Under the pieces are notes generated by a model. It made no database searches and was not told where the DNA came from. It was given only the letters and a program-made list of their open reading frames with translations. Below, piece by piece: positions 16,706-26,609 of a DNA stretch of 50,874 nucleotides. The DNA is from an uncultured Bacteroidales bacterium (GTDB lineage Bacteria; Bacteroidota; Bacteroidia; Bacteroidales; UBA932): the NCBI GenBank assembly GCA_900319375.1, contig ONOI01000004.1:1-50874 (forward strand), in the 5' to 3' direction. The translations under genes were made by a program, and so were the position numbers. The stretch's first letter is position 1. Every line of letters begins with the position of its first letter.

Positions 16706-18880
16706 ATGAAACGAATAACCATTATCATAGCTCTGGCAGCTCTGGCAGCGCTGGCTCTGGCCGGGTGCAGCAAAACACAATCCCTTACAGACAAGGTAGA
16801 CCCGATGATAGGAAGCGGCGAACACGGCCACGTCTTTGTCGGGGCGAGTGTTCCCCGCGGAATGGTTACCCTGGGACCTCAGCAGATCAACGATTCGTGG
16901 GACTGGTGTTCAGGCTATCATATCTCTGATACTCTTATAATCGGCTTCAGCCATACTCATCTTTCAGGAACCGGCATCGGCGACCGGGGAGATGTACTCC
17001 TTATGCCTTTCGACCCGGCGAGAACGAAGCGGACGAAGGGCTGGGTAAATCAGAAGCGAGACAGCATAGGCCATATCTATGCGCGGCTCGACCACTCGCT
17101 CGAGACGGTCAGGCCGGGCGAATACACGGTAGCCCTTCCGGACTACGGGATCAAGGTTCGCCTTACAGCGAGCGAGCGCGTGGGGCTCCATGAATACAGG
17201 TTCACCTCGCGCGAGGGAGCGGTCCTGGTCGACCTGCAGACGGGTATCGGCTGGGATCGCGAGACAGACAGCGGGCTCACGGTCGTGGACCCGACCCACG
17301 TCGAGGGTTTTCGCCGCTCGAAGGGGTGGGCCAGGGATCAGATATGGTTCTTCGCGGCCGAGTTCAGCGAGCCTATCGTCTCGCAGGAGGTGGAGCAGCT
17401 GGAGAACGACGGCCCCGCGACCGTGCTGAAGTTCGACACCCGCCGCGCGAAGACGCTGAAGGTGAAGGTGGCGCTCTCGCCGGTGAGCTGCGAAGGGGCA
17501 TGGATGAATATGAGCAAGGAGCTGCCCGACTGGGACTTCGAGCGCGCGGCGGAGGCGGCTGACGAGAAATGGAACAAGGCGCTGGGGGCAATCGAAACCG
17601 AGCCTATGGATCCCAGGCAGGAGAAGATCTTCTACACAGCGCTCTACCATACGCTTATCTTCCCCGCGCTGTATAGTGATGTAGACGGGCGCTACCGCGG
17701 CTCAGACGGAATGGTCCGCCACAGCGAGCACGATCAGTACACGATTCTCTCGCTCTGGGACACCTACCGCGCCGAGATGCCGCTGATGACCCTTATCGAC
17801 CCGGAATTCTCGCGCTCGCTCGCAGACACATATCTTAACATTTTCGACGGTCAGGGCAAGCTGCCTGTGTGGCATCTGGACGCAAATGAGACCGACTGCA
17901 TGGTCGGCAATCCTGGAGTAATTTCGCTCGGTGACCTGGTCCTGAAGGGGCTGGTCGACGACCCGGCTCGCGCGTTCGAGGCTATGGTCGCAAGTTCGAA
18001 TCTCTCCGAGCGCGGGCTTGACGCCCATGGCCGCTGGGGCTTCATCCCATACGACAAGTGTTCCGAAGACTGGGGTCTGGCGAAGTCGCTCGAATATGCG
18101 ATAGCAGACAACGCGGTCGCGAAGGTGGCCCTCCGGCTCGGGGTTATTGACGCATATAAGCGCTTCCGCTGGCGGAGCAAGGCCTACGAGCGCTACTACG
18201 ATCCCGCCAGCGGGTTCCTGCGCGGCCGCACCCTCAGCGGACGGTTCCGCACGCCGTTCGACCCGTTCGTGGCCGACAATGCGACCGATTATGTCGAGGG
18301 CAACGCCTGGCAGTATACCTTCCTTGTGCCCCACGACGTCGAGGGGCTGATCTCCGTATTCGGCGGGCCGGAGCGCTTCCGGCAGAAGCTGGACAGCCTG
18401 TTCATAGCCGAAGGCTCGGCCGAAGGAACGGTAGCGGATGTCACCGGCCTTATCGGCCAGTATGCCCATGGCAACGAGCCCAGCCACCACGTCGCCTATA
18501 TGTACAACTGGCTCCCGGGCGGGCAGCAGAGATGCTGCGAGCTCGTAAGGCAGATTATGGACGAGCTGTATTTCGATGATGGGGGCGGTGTCTGCGGCAA
18601 CGAAGACTGCGGCCAGATGAGCGCATGGTATGTTCTTTCGGCCCTCGGCCTGTATCAGGTAGATCCGGCGGGAGGAGATTTCACTATAGGCAGCCCGGCC
18701 GTCAAGGCGGCGCGCGTAAAGCTCGGGGCGGGACGCGAGCTCTCGATCCGCGCAGTCGGCAACTCCCCCTCGAATGTCCACGTCTCGCGCGCCACTCTCA
18801 ACGGCCGGCCGCTCGACTCTCCGTTTATCCCCTTCGAAGAACTTCGCAAGGGTGGCGAGTTAGTATTCTATATGGAGTAA
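16706..18880 (+). CDS. GH92-family alpha-mannosidase, lipoprotein
   Basis: 724 residues from the ATG at 16706 (a TTG three codons earlier is rejected). The N-terminus is a lipoprotein signal with lipobox LAGC. The family start 'VDPMIGSGEHGHVFVG', the middle motif 'EGNAWQY' and the late 'GNEDCGQMSAWYVLSALG' are all typical of calcium-dependent GH92 exo-alpha-mannosidases. These remove mannose from N-glycans and other mannosides in the periplasm or at the surface. There is no SusCD next to it, so the source of substrate is unclear. The CotH gene starts one base after the stop. Confidence 0.93.
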   Translation: MKRITIIIALAALAALALAGCSKTQSLTDKVDPMIGSGEHGHVFVGASVPRGMVTLGPQQINDSWDWCSGYHISDTLIIGFSHTHLSGTGIGDRGDVLLMPFDPARTKRTKGWVNQKRDSIGHIYARLDHSLETVRPGEYTVALPDYGIKVRLTASERVGLHEYRFTSREGAVLVDLQTGIGWDRETDSGLTVVDPTHVEGFRRSKGWARDQIWFFAAEFSEPIVSQEVEQLENDGPATVLKFDTRRAKTLKVKVALSPVSCEGAWMNMSKELPDWDFERAAEAADEKWNKALGAIETEPMDPRQEKIFYTALYHTLIFPALYSDVDGRYRGSDGMVRHSEHDQYTILSLWDTYRAEMPLMTLIDPEFSRSLADTYLNIFDGQGKLPVWHLDANETDCMVGNPGVISLGDLVLKGLVDDPARAFEAMVASSNLSERGLDAHGRWGFIPYDKCSEDWGLAKSLEYAIADNAVAKVALRLGVIDAYKRFRWRSKAYERYYDPASGFLRGRTLSGRFRTPFDPFVADNATDYVEGNAWQYTFLVPHDVEGLISVFGGPERFRQKLDSLFIAEGSAEGTVADVTGLIGQYAHGNEPSHHVAYMYNWLPGGQQRCCELVRQIMDELYFDDGGGVCGNEDCGQMSAWYVLSALGLYQVDPAGGDFTIGSPAVKAARVKLGAGRELSIRAVGNSPSNVHVSRATLNGRPLDSPFIPFEELRKGGELVFYME

Positions 18881-18881
18881 A

Positions 18882-20189
18882 ATGCTTTTCAGACGCTCTC
18901 ATATCTTTATTGCGATTCTTGCTCTGCTGGCTGCGGCCTGCGAGCGGGAGCGCGCCGATATCCTGCCCGAAATTACTGTCGAACCCGATCCCATCGAAAA
19001 GCCGGAGCAGGGCGATTCGACTGTTACCCCGACTCCGCCCCAGCCGCAGCAGCCTTCAGGGCCTGTAATTCCGCTGGAGATGAACTCGCTCCCTTCCGTC
19101 TATATCAACACCCCGAACAAAGTAGGAATCAGGAGCAGAACCACCTGGGTAGAACTTGCTACCATCGAGATAAAGGGCGACGCCAACAAAACTCTTCTCC
19201 AGGAAGACAGCCTGAAAATACGCGGGCGCGGGAACACTACCTGGTGGTACGACAAAAAGCCCTACTACTTCAAACTGGACCACAAAGCCGACCTCCTTGG
19301 TACCGGCCCCAGCAAGAAATGGGTGCTGCTTGCCAACTGGATGGACAGGACACTTCTTCGCAACCAGGTAGCTTTCGAAGCAGCAAGGCGCACCTCCATC
19401 GATTGGACTCCAAGCGGAAGGTTCGTAGATTTCTATCTGAACAACAAATACCTCGGAGTTTACTGGCTGGGAGAAAAAATAGAAGTCGAAAAATCTAGAG
19501 TCCAAGCCGATTATCTGTATTCATTTGACACTTCCGAGCCGGAGGAAGCCCACTTCACTTCCTACGGTACATTCTCCGCCAACGGCAACTACTGGGGCGC
19601 TCCAGTGGAAGTAAAGTATCCGGATTCCGACAATTACGAGCCTGCCGCATACCAGACTATTCTGACGACTGCGGAGAACACCCTTAAGGGTATGACAGAT
19701 GCCATCTCAAAGGGCTCGCTGGACAAAATAGACATAGACAGTTTCTGCGACTGGTATATAGTCCACGAACTTACCTTCAACCTGGAGCCTAATCACCCTA
19801 AGAGCTGCTTCTTCCACTGGCGCGGCGGGAAAATGTATGCCGGTCCGGTGTGGGATTTCGACTGGTATACATATATCCCGTATGAGAACTGGATGGGGCT
19901 CAAGAAGTGTCTCTGGTACAGTAGATTACTGAGCAATACGACATTCAAGGCGCGCCTGAAGGAGCGCTGGATCCAGCTCAAGCCCTCGTTCGAGACCCTT
20001 CCGGATTATGTAGACCAGCAGGCCGACATCATCCGCGCCGCCGAGGCCGGCAACCACGCTATGTGGCCCTGCGACAGCAGCGGTGTCAATGGCGACGAGA
20101 CAATGACCTTCCAAGAGGCGGTCGACAGGATGAAGGAGGCTATAGTCAACAGAATCGATATTCTTTCAAAGCAGATTGTGATATTATGA
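18882..20189 (+). CDS. CotH kinase family lipoprotein
   Basis: 435 residues with a lipoprotein signal (lipobox LAAAC near residue 19) and a Pro/Glu/Gln-rich linker to about residue 60. The CotH core follows: 'LKIRGRGNTTW', 'KKWVLLANWMDRTLLRNQVAFE' spread around residues 143-164, and 'GVYWLGEKIEVEKSR'. 'GPVWDFDWYT' near the C-terminus matches the catalytic region of the family. CotH proteins are atypical protein kinases in spore coats; in Bacteroidetes they are common exported proteins of unsettled function. Likely cotranscribed with GH92 (1-nt gap) and pdxB (ATGA overlap). Confidence 0.85.
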   Translation: MLFRRSHIFIAILALLAAACERERADILPEITVEPDPIEKPEQGDSTVTPTPPQPQQPSGPVIPLEMNSLPSVYINTPNKVGIRSRTTWVELATIEIKGDANKTLLQEDSLKIRGRGNTTWWYDKKPYYFKLDHKADLLGTGPSKKWVLLANWMDRTLLRNQVAFEAARRTSIDWTPSGRFVDFYLNNKYLGVYWLGEKIEVEKSRVQADYLYSFDTSEPEEAHFTSYGTFSANGNYWGAPVEVKYPDSDNYEPAAYQTILTTAENTLKGMTDAISKGSLDKIDIDSFCDWYIVHELTFNLEPNHPKSCFFHWRGGKMYAGPVWDFDWYTYIPYENWMGLKKCLWYSRLLSNTTFKARLKERWIQLKPSFETLPDYVDQQADIIRAAEAGNHAMWPCDSSGVNGDETMTFQEAVDRMKEAIVNRIDILSKQIVIL

Positions 20190-21157
20190 AAATCGTTTGC
20201 GACGACAAGATTCCCTTCCTTCGCGGGGTGTTCGAGCCCTACGCAGAGGTGGTGTACCTGCCGGGCGCGGCGATTGGCGCGGCGGACGTTCGCGACGCAG
20301 ATGCAATCGTAACCCGTACCCGCACGCGCTGCGGCCGCGCCCTGCTCGAAGGCTCGTCCGTTCGGGCAATCGCGTCCGCGACGATAGGTTATGACCACAT
20401 AGACACTGCCTACTGCGAATCGCGCGGCATCGCGTGGTCGAACGCTCCGGGCTGCAATTCGGGCTCGGTCGCGCAGTGGGTGCGCTCGGTCCTCGAGACT
20501 CTCGCCCGAAGCCATGGCTTCACGCCGTCGGACAAGACGCTGGGCATCGTGGGCGTGGGCCACGTCGGGACGAAGGTCGCCGCCCTCGCCCGGGAGCTCG
20601 GAATGACGGTGCTGCTCTGCGACCCGCCGCGCGCAGCGGCTGAAGGGCCTCAGGGTTTCGTTTCGCTGGAAGAAATTATTGACAGGGCTGATATAATTAC
20701 TTTACATGTTCCGCTCGACGCGTCAACAAAATATATGTTCGATGTAAAGCGAATCGCGACACTCAGGCCCAGTCAGATACTGATAAACTCCTCGCGCGGC
20801 GAGGTTGTCGACGGCACTGCGCTCAAAGAGGCGCTAAAGACAGGTCGTTTGATGGCCGCCGCGCTCGACGTCTGGGAAAACGAACCTCAGATTGATCCCG
20901 AACTGGCGGCGCTGGTCGAGATCTCCACCCCCCACATCGCCGGCTACAGCCTCGACGGCAAGGCGAACGGCACCAGCGCCGCCGTGCGCTTCCTCGCCCG
21001 CCAACTCGGCATCCCGGACCTTCTTGATTTCTCGGTAATCCTGCCTCCCGCAACCGACGCGTCTTACGATGTCACCCGCGACAGCGACGCCCTGAAATCA
21101 GACCTGACCGCCTTCGAACATCTCCGCGAAACCTATCCCGTCCGGAGGGAAAAATAA
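20186..21157 (+). CDS. pdxB: 4-phosphoerythronate dehydrogenase PdxB
   Basis: 323 residues from the ATG at 20186, overlapping the CotH stop as ATGA. The D-2-hydroxyacid dehydrogenase fold is clear: 'LGIVGVGHVGTKVAALA' is the NAD-binding loop (about residues 117-133), with 'NSSRGEVVDG' and 'TPHIAGYSLDGKANGT' downstream. It begins 'MKIVCDDKIPFLRGVFEP', like PdxB. The enzyme oxidises 4-phosphoerythronate in pyridoxal phosphate synthesis. It is shorter than the ~380-residue E. coli protein, lacking most of the C-terminal dimerisation domain. Confidence 0.88.
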   Translation: MKIVCDDKIPFLRGVFEPYAEVVYLPGAAIGAADVRDADAIVTRTRTRCGRALLEGSSVRAIASATIGYDHIDTAYCESRGIAWSNAPGCNSGSVAQWVRSVLETLARSHGFTPSDKTLGIVGVGHVGTKVAALARELGMTVLLCDPPRAAAEGPQGFVSLEEIIDRADIITLHVPLDASTKYMFDVKRIATLRPSQILINSSRGEVVDGTALKEALKTGRLMAAALDVWENEPQIDPELAALVEISTPHIAGYSLDGKANGTSAAVRFLARQLGIPDLLDFSVILPPATDASYDVTRDSDALKSDLTAFEHLRETYPVRREK

Positions 21158-21161
21158 TCTT

Positions 21162-23501
21162 CTACTTATCCCTCACCGGCCTTACAGTGAAGCCTGTCGA
21201 ACGGCTGAAGCTTTCGACCTTGCAGCTTAGCTTCGAGACAATAGGATCTGCGAGCTGAGTGTAGATCGCCATCGCGTGACCCTCGTTCGCGTCGTCGTAG
21301 CGGGTCGCGGTCCAGACCTGAAGCAGACGCTCGGAGTTGATGCGGTTCTTGAAACCGAGGTAGTAGTCTGAACTGTCGTAGCCGTGTTCCGCATTCTGGT
21401 CTGCGCAAGGCATCACTATGTCAGCACCGCCCGCAGCGGTGAACTTGATGCAATAGTGGGCGTGGTAAGTAACGAGGGTGTAGGTGCAGGTGTTGATGAG
21501 CGATTCCGCCTCGGCCTGGGTAGGCATACGCCAGCTGCCGCCGAGATTCACGGTCGCCGCATCATCGTCGGCCTCCAGAACGGTCTTTCCGTCGGAAGCT
21601 TTATACTTGGTTACATACAGCCTGCCGCCCATAAACTTGCCCCAACGATAGTTGTTGGTGGTATAGGTCTCCTTCGTTGCGACCTCGCCCCAGGCGTAGT
21701 AATAGCCATAATCGCCAGGGGTGTCAGCGCCGAGGTTCTGCGAAGCCCAGATCAGGCTGCCCATATCGACCGCTTCCCCGCTCGGGGTGACTGTAACTAG
21801 AGTCGAGGCGTAGCCCTTGCCGTCGGAGCCAGTCGCCCAGATGAGGGCGTCGCCCAGCGAGATGGCCGTGACGGTACCGTCAGAGGAGACAGTCGCGATC
21901 GCGGCATCCGAAGTATGCCAGACCGGCGTGCTCGAAAGCCCGCTCACGCTGCGCTTGGCACTCTGGCCCTTGACAAGGTCGAACTTGTTTACGTCGATGC
22001 TCGCCGTCTGCTCCGCCGTAGTGCTGACGGCGCGCACTGGATATCCAAAATACTGCTGCTGCGACTGACCTGTAACGTAACCGCCGCCGAAGTTCTGCAA
22101 TATAACCAGAGCCCTTCCGCTGAAGAGTTCGGAAGTCATATAGTAGCTGTACTGATTGTTCGGAGCCTTTCCGTTCTGATACATAGTTCTGGGCATAAAG
22201 ATCTGGTTGCCGTTTACCTTGCTGATGAACAGCTCGCCCATCACTCCGTCAACCGTCGTCTCAACGACGCGGCAGTTCTGGATCAGCTCTACCCACTGCG
22301 CCTTATTCGGCGTACTCCATCCCTCGCCGAGGTTCACTGTCGCCGCATCGTCTTCCGGCTGAATCACGGTCAGCCCGTCGGAGCTATTGTACTTGTTCGT
22401 GTGTTTATAGGTCGAGTAGTCGTAGTTCTCCTTCGGCTCAGTTTCGCCCCACGCATAGCGGTTGCCGTCTGCGGTAATCGCCTGCGCTCCGAGGTTCGCC
22501 GACGCCCATTTGACCGAAACGCCCATATCCACGGCGTCGCACCACATCACCTCCGGGACCGCCGGCTCGGGGACCGTGAGCGTAAAGGTCGCGCTCTGAC
22601 CGCCCGCCGCCGCAGTGATTATCGCCGTGCCGGCCGCGACCGCCGTGACCAGACCAGTCTGATCGACCGTCGCCACCGCCGGATCCGAACTCTCCCACTC
22701 GAAGACCGCGTCCGTTGCGTTCGCGGGCTCGTAAGTTGCCGTGAGCTGAATCGACTCGCCGATCGCGAGCTCGCCCGCCGCATCGCCAGCTATCACGACC
22801 GCCGTCACGGGGATTCCGAGCACGGCCACGGGGATGCGCGAGGAGATATTGCCGACTTCACAGACTATTTCGCAGTTGCCAACTCCGACCGCGCTGACAA
22901 GTCCGGTACCGTCCACGGTCGCGACCTGAGTATCAGTCGAACTCCACTGCGGATCCTGGTCGAAGTACGCCCCTTCCGGAGTCGCGCTCGCAACCAGCTG
23001 CAGGGTCTCCCCTATCACTATCTCGAGGTTTTCGCCCTGGCCTTCGGCAGTAGCGATTTCAATGCCTTCCAGGGGGATATCCGCAGGACTTACGTGGATG
23101 ACGGCTCTTCCGATATTAGGATCATTGGGCGAAGGAACATCGTTGGGAGTCAGCGCCACGAAAGCTGTTACGACGGTCTGACCCTCCTTCTCCGCAGTTA
23201 CGCGGCCCTCCTGATCTACAGTGACCACATCGCCGTCGCAGATCCAGGTGATATCCCAGTCGCCCTGCGGCTCTGCATCTGCCGTAAGAACAACGGTCTC
23301 GCCGACCTTCAACTCAACCCAGTCCGGAGTGATCGTAATCTTGTCCGGAACCTTCAAACTGTCGGGGTTTTCCGGTTTTTCGGGATTAACGGGCTCCGGA
23401 TTTACGATCGGATCATCAATCTGCTGAGGCTGCTCCTCAGTAGGATTGCAGGCCCAGCAAACAAGCGCCAGCGCCGCGACTATGGAGAAAAAGCGTTTCA
23501 T
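21162..23501 (-). CDS. Ig-like (BIG_2) repeat lipoprotein with two FISUMP-type modules
   Basis: 779 residues from the ATG at 23501; longer versions starting at 23534 add 11 residues ahead of the signal. A lipoprotein signal ends at the WAC cysteine, then a Pro/Glu/Asn linker. About four bacterial Ig-like repeats follow (about 50-360), each with the 'V(A/S)TVD..G.V.A' pattern. Two copies of a module beginning 'VDMG..(V)KWAS.NLGA' or 'VDMGSLIWASQNLGA', with 'YAWGE' and 'DDAATVNLG..W..P', match the fibrobacter major paralogous (FISUMP) type, with another BIG_2 repeat between them. Likely a surface adhesion or binding protein; the ligand is unknown. Its stop is 4 nt from the pdxB stop. Confidence 0.82.
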   Translation of the reverse strand: MKRFFSIVAALALVCWACNPTEEQPQQIDDPIVNPEPVNPEKPENPDSLKVPDKITITPDWVELKVGETVVLTADAEPQGDWDITWICDGDVVTVDQEGRVTAEKEGQTVVTAFVALTPNDVPSPNDPNIGRAVIHVSPADIPLEGIEIATAEGQGENLEIVIGETLQLVASATPEGAYFDQDPQWSSTDTQVATVDGTGLVSAVGVGNCEIVCEVGNISSRIPVAVLGIPVTAVVIAGDAAGELAIGESIQLTATYEPANATDAVFEWESSDPAVATVDQTGLVTAVAAGTAIITAAAGGQSATFTLTVPEPAVPEVMWCDAVDMGVSVKWASANLGAQAITADGNRYAWGETEPKENYDYSTYKHTNKYNSSDGLTVIQPEDDAATVNLGEGWSTPNKAQWVELIQNCRVVETTVDGVMGELFISKVNGNQIFMPRTMYQNGKAPNNQYSYYMTSELFSGRALVILQNFGGGYVTGQSQQQYFGYPVRAVSTTAEQTASIDVNKFDLVKGQSAKRSVSGLSSTPVWHTSDAAIATVSSDGTVTAISLGDALIWATGSDGKGYASTLVTVTPSGEAVDMGSLIWASQNLGADTPGDYGYYYAWGEVATKETYTTNNYRWGKFMGGRLYVTKYKASDGKTVLEADDDAATVNLGGSWRMPTQAEAESLINTCTYTLVTYHAHYCIKFTAAGGADIVMPCADQNAEHGYDSSDYYLGFKNRINSERLLQVWTATRYDDANEGHAMAIYTQLADPIVSKLSCKVESFSRSTGFTVRPVRDK

Positions 23502-23520
23502 ATCGTGTTTCAGTTCTATG

Positions 23521-23552
23521 CAAATATACAACAAAGCTATAGAGGATACAAT
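23521..23552 (-). promoter_or_regulatory. Promoter of the Ig-like lipoprotein gene
   Basis: On the - strand, ATTG (23552-23549), 20 nt, then TATATTTG (23528-23521). This fits the Bacteroidales TTTG-N19/21-TAnnTTTG promoter well. It overlaps the ybaK stop codon region. The predicted transcript starts near 23517, about 16 nt before the ATG at 23501. Confidence 0.7.
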
Positions 23553-24019
23553 TCAGCGCCGACAAAGGAGATAAGGTCCTCCGGATTAATCTTGAACTGG
23601 AGACCGCGGACACCGGCGCTGATGTAGATGTAATCGTAGAGAAGCGCAGATTCATGGATAAAAGTCGGAAGGGGCTTTTTCATACCTATCGGCGAGCAAC
23701 CGCCGCGGATATAACCAGTCTCCGGAAGGAGTTCCTTCATATGGATCATCGCGGCGGATTTGTTTCCTGAAATCTTTGCCGCGACCTTCAGGTCAACCTC
23801 CATATCTCCTGGCATTACACATACGAACAGTCCGTTACGGTCACCTCTCAGAACAAGAGTCTTGAAGACCTGCTCAATAGGCTCTCCGAGCTGCTCTGCA
23901 ACATGGTCCGCAGCGAGATTGTTCTCGTCGACCTCATAAGGGACCAACTCGAACGACACCCCCGCCGCCTCCAGCAGCCGCGCCGCATTAGTCTTCGTAA
24001 TATGTTGTCCTGTAGCCAT
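23537..24019 (-). CDS. ybaK: YbaK/EbsC-type Cys-tRNA(Pro) deacylase
   Basis: 160 residues from the ATG at 24019; the open frame continues upstream to 24145, but that part is read from terminator hairpins. YbaK proteins hydrolyse Cys-tRNA-Pro made in error by prolyl-tRNA synthetase. Family features: 'TNAARLLEAAGVSFE' at the start, 'VFKTLVLRGDRNG', 'KVAAKISGNKSAAMI' with the catalytic lysine, and 'GYIRGGCSPIGMKK' with the GxxSP-type loop. A -7 box lies 8 nt before the ATG. Confidence 0.93.
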   Translation of the reverse strand: MATGQHITKTNAARLLEAAGVSFELVPYEVDENNLAADHVAEQLGEPIEQVFKTLVLRGDRNGLFVCVMPGDMEVDLKVAAKISGNKSAAMIHMKELLPETGYIRGGCSPIGMKKPLPTFIHESALLYDYIYISAGVRGLQFKINPEDLISFVGAELYPL

Positions 24020-24026
24020 CTCTACA

Positions 24027-24034
24027 CAAAGATA
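24027..24034 (-). promoter_or_regulatory. -7 promoter box of ybaK
   Basis: TATCTTTG on the - strand matches TAnnTTTG exactly and sits 7 nt upstream of the ATG at 24019. No good -33 box is seen at 19-21 nt spacing. The predicted leader is about 3-4 nt. Confidence 0.5.
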
Positions 24035-24063
24035 CACAGATTTCCCGCCGAATCGCCTAACTA

Positions 24064-24092
24064 TTTGCCCTTTCCGGCGGGGAAAGGGCAAA
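24064..24092. repeat. Perfect 12-bp palindrome between pnp terminator and ybaK promoter
   Basis: TTTGCCCTTTCC (24064-24075) is exactly complementary to 24081-24092, with a GGCGG loop. It touches the T tract of the pnp terminator and sits just upstream of the ybaK promoter. Neither orientation leaves a convincing T tract after the stem, so it is not a typical terminator on its own. Confidence 0.75.
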
Positions 24093-24124
24093 AAAATTAC
24101 TCCACCCGGAGGGGCGGAGTAATT
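24089..24124 (-). terminator. Intrinsic terminator of pnp
   Basis: Read on the - strand, AATTACTCC plus GCCC (24124-24112) pairs with GGGT plus GGAGTAATT (24107-24095) around a 4-nt loop. This gives 13 pairs including one G-U, followed by a run of T (24096-24090). It lies about 40 nt after the pnp stop. Confidence 0.85.
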
Positions 24125-24164
24125 AATATCAAAGGGAGGAGACACGGGGTCTCATCCGGGAATG

Positions 24165-26579
24165 CTAGAAGATTTCTTCTGCGGGCTCCTTGAAGTCGTC
24201 CACGCTGGGGGCGGGGGCGTCTTCGTGGCGAGGGCCGAAGGTGCGGCGCGGACCGCGGTCGGAACCTCCGCGACGGTCGTCGCGACGATCTCCGTCCTTG
24301 CGGGGACCACGCTCGCTGCGCTCGGAGCGTTCACCGCGAGGTCCGCGATCGCCTCCACGGCGCTCGCCACCTTCGCGACGCTGGCCACGCTCGCGCGGTT
24401 TCGGCTCTACATATCCCTCAGGCTTCTCGGTAAGAGCGCGCATCGAAAGGCGCATCTTTCCGGTCTTGGCGTCAATCTCGAGGAGCTTGACATCGACCTC
24501 GTCGCCGACCTTAAGGACGTCTTCGACGTTCTCAGTCTTGGTCCAGGCGATCTCGCTGACGTGAAGGAGACCTTCCTTGCCGGGAAGGATCTCGATGAAT
24601 GCACCGAAGTCGAGGATCGAAACTACGCGGCCGTGGTAAACTTTGCCAACCTCGGGAACTGCGCAGATACCCTTAATCCAATCGAGAGCCTTCTGCATTG
24701 CAACTGCGTCGTTCGAAGCGATGTCGACAACTCCGACTGTTCCCTCTCCGTTCGGATTGGGTTCTTCGTCGATGTTGATAGTTGCGCCGGTCTCTTTCTG
24801 GATCTTCTGGATAGTCTCGCCGCCCTTTCCGATGATAGCTCCGATGAACTCGGAAGAGACGATGAGCTGCTGGATGCGAGGAACGAAAGGCTTGTAGTCT
24901 TCGCGAGGCTCGCTGATGGTCTTCTTCATCTCGCCCATGATGTGGAGGCGGCCCTGACGAGCCTGCTCGAGAGCCTGCTCAAGGACTGCGTAGGAGAGTC
25001 CGTCGACCTTGATATCCATCTGGGTAGCGGTAATACCGTCTGCGGTACCGGTGACCTTGAAGTCCATATCGCCGAGGTGATCCTCGTCTCCGAGGATATC
25101 GGTAAGGATGGCGTAACGGTCATTCGGGCGCTCGGCATCGGTGATGAGGCCCATGGCCACACCGGCTACCATCTTCTTGATCTTAACACCTGCATCCATG
25201 AGCGCGAGGCAGCCGCCGCAGACCGAAGCCATCGACGATGAGCCGTTGGACTCAAGGATATCTGAAACTACGCGGATTGCGTACGGGTTCTCGGGAGCCA
25301 TCGGGATGACGGGCTTGAGAGCGCGCATTGCGAGGTTTCCATGGCCGATTTCGCGGCGGCCGACACCCCTCTGGGGCTTAGCTTCGCCAGTCGCGAACGG
25401 AGGGAAGTTGTAGTGGAGCACAAACTGCTGATCGTCCTGGATAAGGACCTCGTCCATCTCCTTCATATCCATCTTTGTTCCGAGGGTGACGGTCGCGAGC
25501 GACTGGGTCTCACCGCGGGTGAAGATAGCAGAACCATGGGCGCAAGGCAGATAGTCGACTTCGCACCAGATCGGGCGAACTTCGTCTGTCTTACGGCCGT
25601 CGAGCCTGAGGCCTTCGTCAAGGATCATGTTGCGCATGGCCTCTTTCTCTACGTCGTGATAGTAGCGGCTTGCCAGAACAACCTTCAGGTCGTAGGCAGG
25701 CTTCTCCTCGAGGCTTGCGGGCTCGGGGATTGTGGCGATAAACTCGTCAAGGATGGCCTTGAAGCCGTCCTCACGCTCGTGCTTGGGCTTCGCAGACTTT
25801 GCGAGCTCGTAGCACTTAGGATAGCAGAAATCCTTAACGGCGGCGCGGAGCTCTTCGTCCTGCTCGTCGTGGGGATAATCGCGCTTGTTGACGTCGGTAC
25901 CAAGCTCATGCATGAGCTCTTTCTGCACGCGGCAGTGCTTCTTGATCTCTTCGTGGGCGAACTTGATAGCCTCGAGCATGTCGTGCTCGGAGACTTCCTT
26001 CATTTCGCCTTCGACCATCATGATGTTCTCCTCGGTAGCGGCGACCATGAGCTCGAGATCAGCCTTCTCCATCTCGGTGAAGGTGGGGTTGATGACGAAC
26101 TGGCCGTCGATGCGGCAGACGCGGACCTCGCCGATAGGGCCTCCGAACGGGAGGTCGCTGGTTGCGAGGGCGCAAGATGCTGCAAGACCTGCGAGAGCAT
26201 CCGGCTGGATATCTTTCTCAGCCGAGATAAGGGTAACGTTCACGAACACTTCCAGGTGGAAATCATCCGGCCAGAGAGGCCTGATGGGGCGGTCGATCAG
26301 GCGGCTGATGAGGATCTCATAGTCGCTCGACTTCCCTTCCCTCTTCATAAATCCGCCGGGGAAGCGTCCTGCGGCATAATACTTTTCCTTGTAGTCTACG
26401 GTGAGGGGCATAAAGTCGGTGCCTTCCTTCACTTCCGTAGCGGCTGTCACGGTGGCGAGAAGCATAGTGCCACCCATCTTTACGACAGCGGAGCCGGCGG
26501 CCTGCTTAGCCAGTTTGCCGGTCTCGATCTCGATCACGCGGCCATCCGCGAGTTCGATCTTCTTGTTGATTACGTTCAT
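24165..26579 (-). CDS. pnp: Polynucleotide phosphorylase
   Basis: 804 residues from the ATG at 26579. Two RNase PH domains come first, then a KH domain around '[20 protein letters not shown]', an S1 domain around '[16 protein letters not shown]', and a tail of about 75 residues very rich in Arg, Gly, Asp and Glu. The enzyme degrades RNA 3' to 5' using phosphate. The RG-rich tail probably adds RNA binding; such tails occur in Bacteroidetes homologues. It follows rpsO, from which it is separated by a strong terminator, and has its own leader hairpin. Confidence 0.97.
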   Translation of the reverse strand: MNVINKKIELADGRVIEIETGKLAKQAAGSAVVKMGGTMLLATVTAATEVKEGTDFMPLTVDYKEKYYAAGRFPGGFMKREGKSSDYEILISRLIDRPIRPLWPDDFHLEVFVNVTLISAEKDIQPDALAGLAASCALATSDLPFGGPIGEVRVCRIDGQFVINPTFTEMEKADLELMVAATEENIMMVEGEMKEVSEHDMLEAIKFAHEEIKKHCRVQKELMHELGTDVNKRDYPHDEQDEELRAAVKDFCYPKCYELAKSAKPKHEREDGFKAILDEFIATIPEPASLEEKPAYDLKVVLASRYYHDVEKEAMRNMILDEGLRLDGRKTDEVRPIWCEVDYLPCAHGSAIFTRGETQSLATVTLGTKMDMKEMDEVLIQDDQQFVLHYNFPPFATGEAKPQRGVGRREIGHGNLAMRALKPVIPMAPENPYAIRVVSDILESNGSSSMASVCGGCLALMDAGVKIKKMVAGVAMGLITDAERPNDRYAILTDILGDEDHLGDMDFKVTGTADGITATQMDIKVDGLSYAVLEQALEQARQGRLHIMGEMKKTISEPREDYKPFVPRIQQLIVSSEFIGAIIGKGGETIQKIQKETGATINIDEEPNPNGEGTVGVVDIASNDAVAMQKALDWIKGICAVPEVGKVYHGRVVSILDFGAFIEILPGKEGLLHVSEIAWTKTENVEDVLKVGDEVDVKLLEIDAKTGKMRLSMRALTEKPEGYVEPKPRERGQRREGGERRGGDRGPRGERSERSERGPRKDGDRRDDRRGGSDRGPRRTFGPRHEDAPAPSVDDFKEPAEEIF

Positions 26580-26609
26580 TTGTTTTTTATTGCGTCTGTA
26601 TTGCTTCAT

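Noticed and set aside
21915..23627. 570-residue open frame opposite the Ig-like lipoprotein
   Set aside because: Arg/His-rich composition without motifs; the - strand frame has the lipobox, Ig-like and FISUMP modules.
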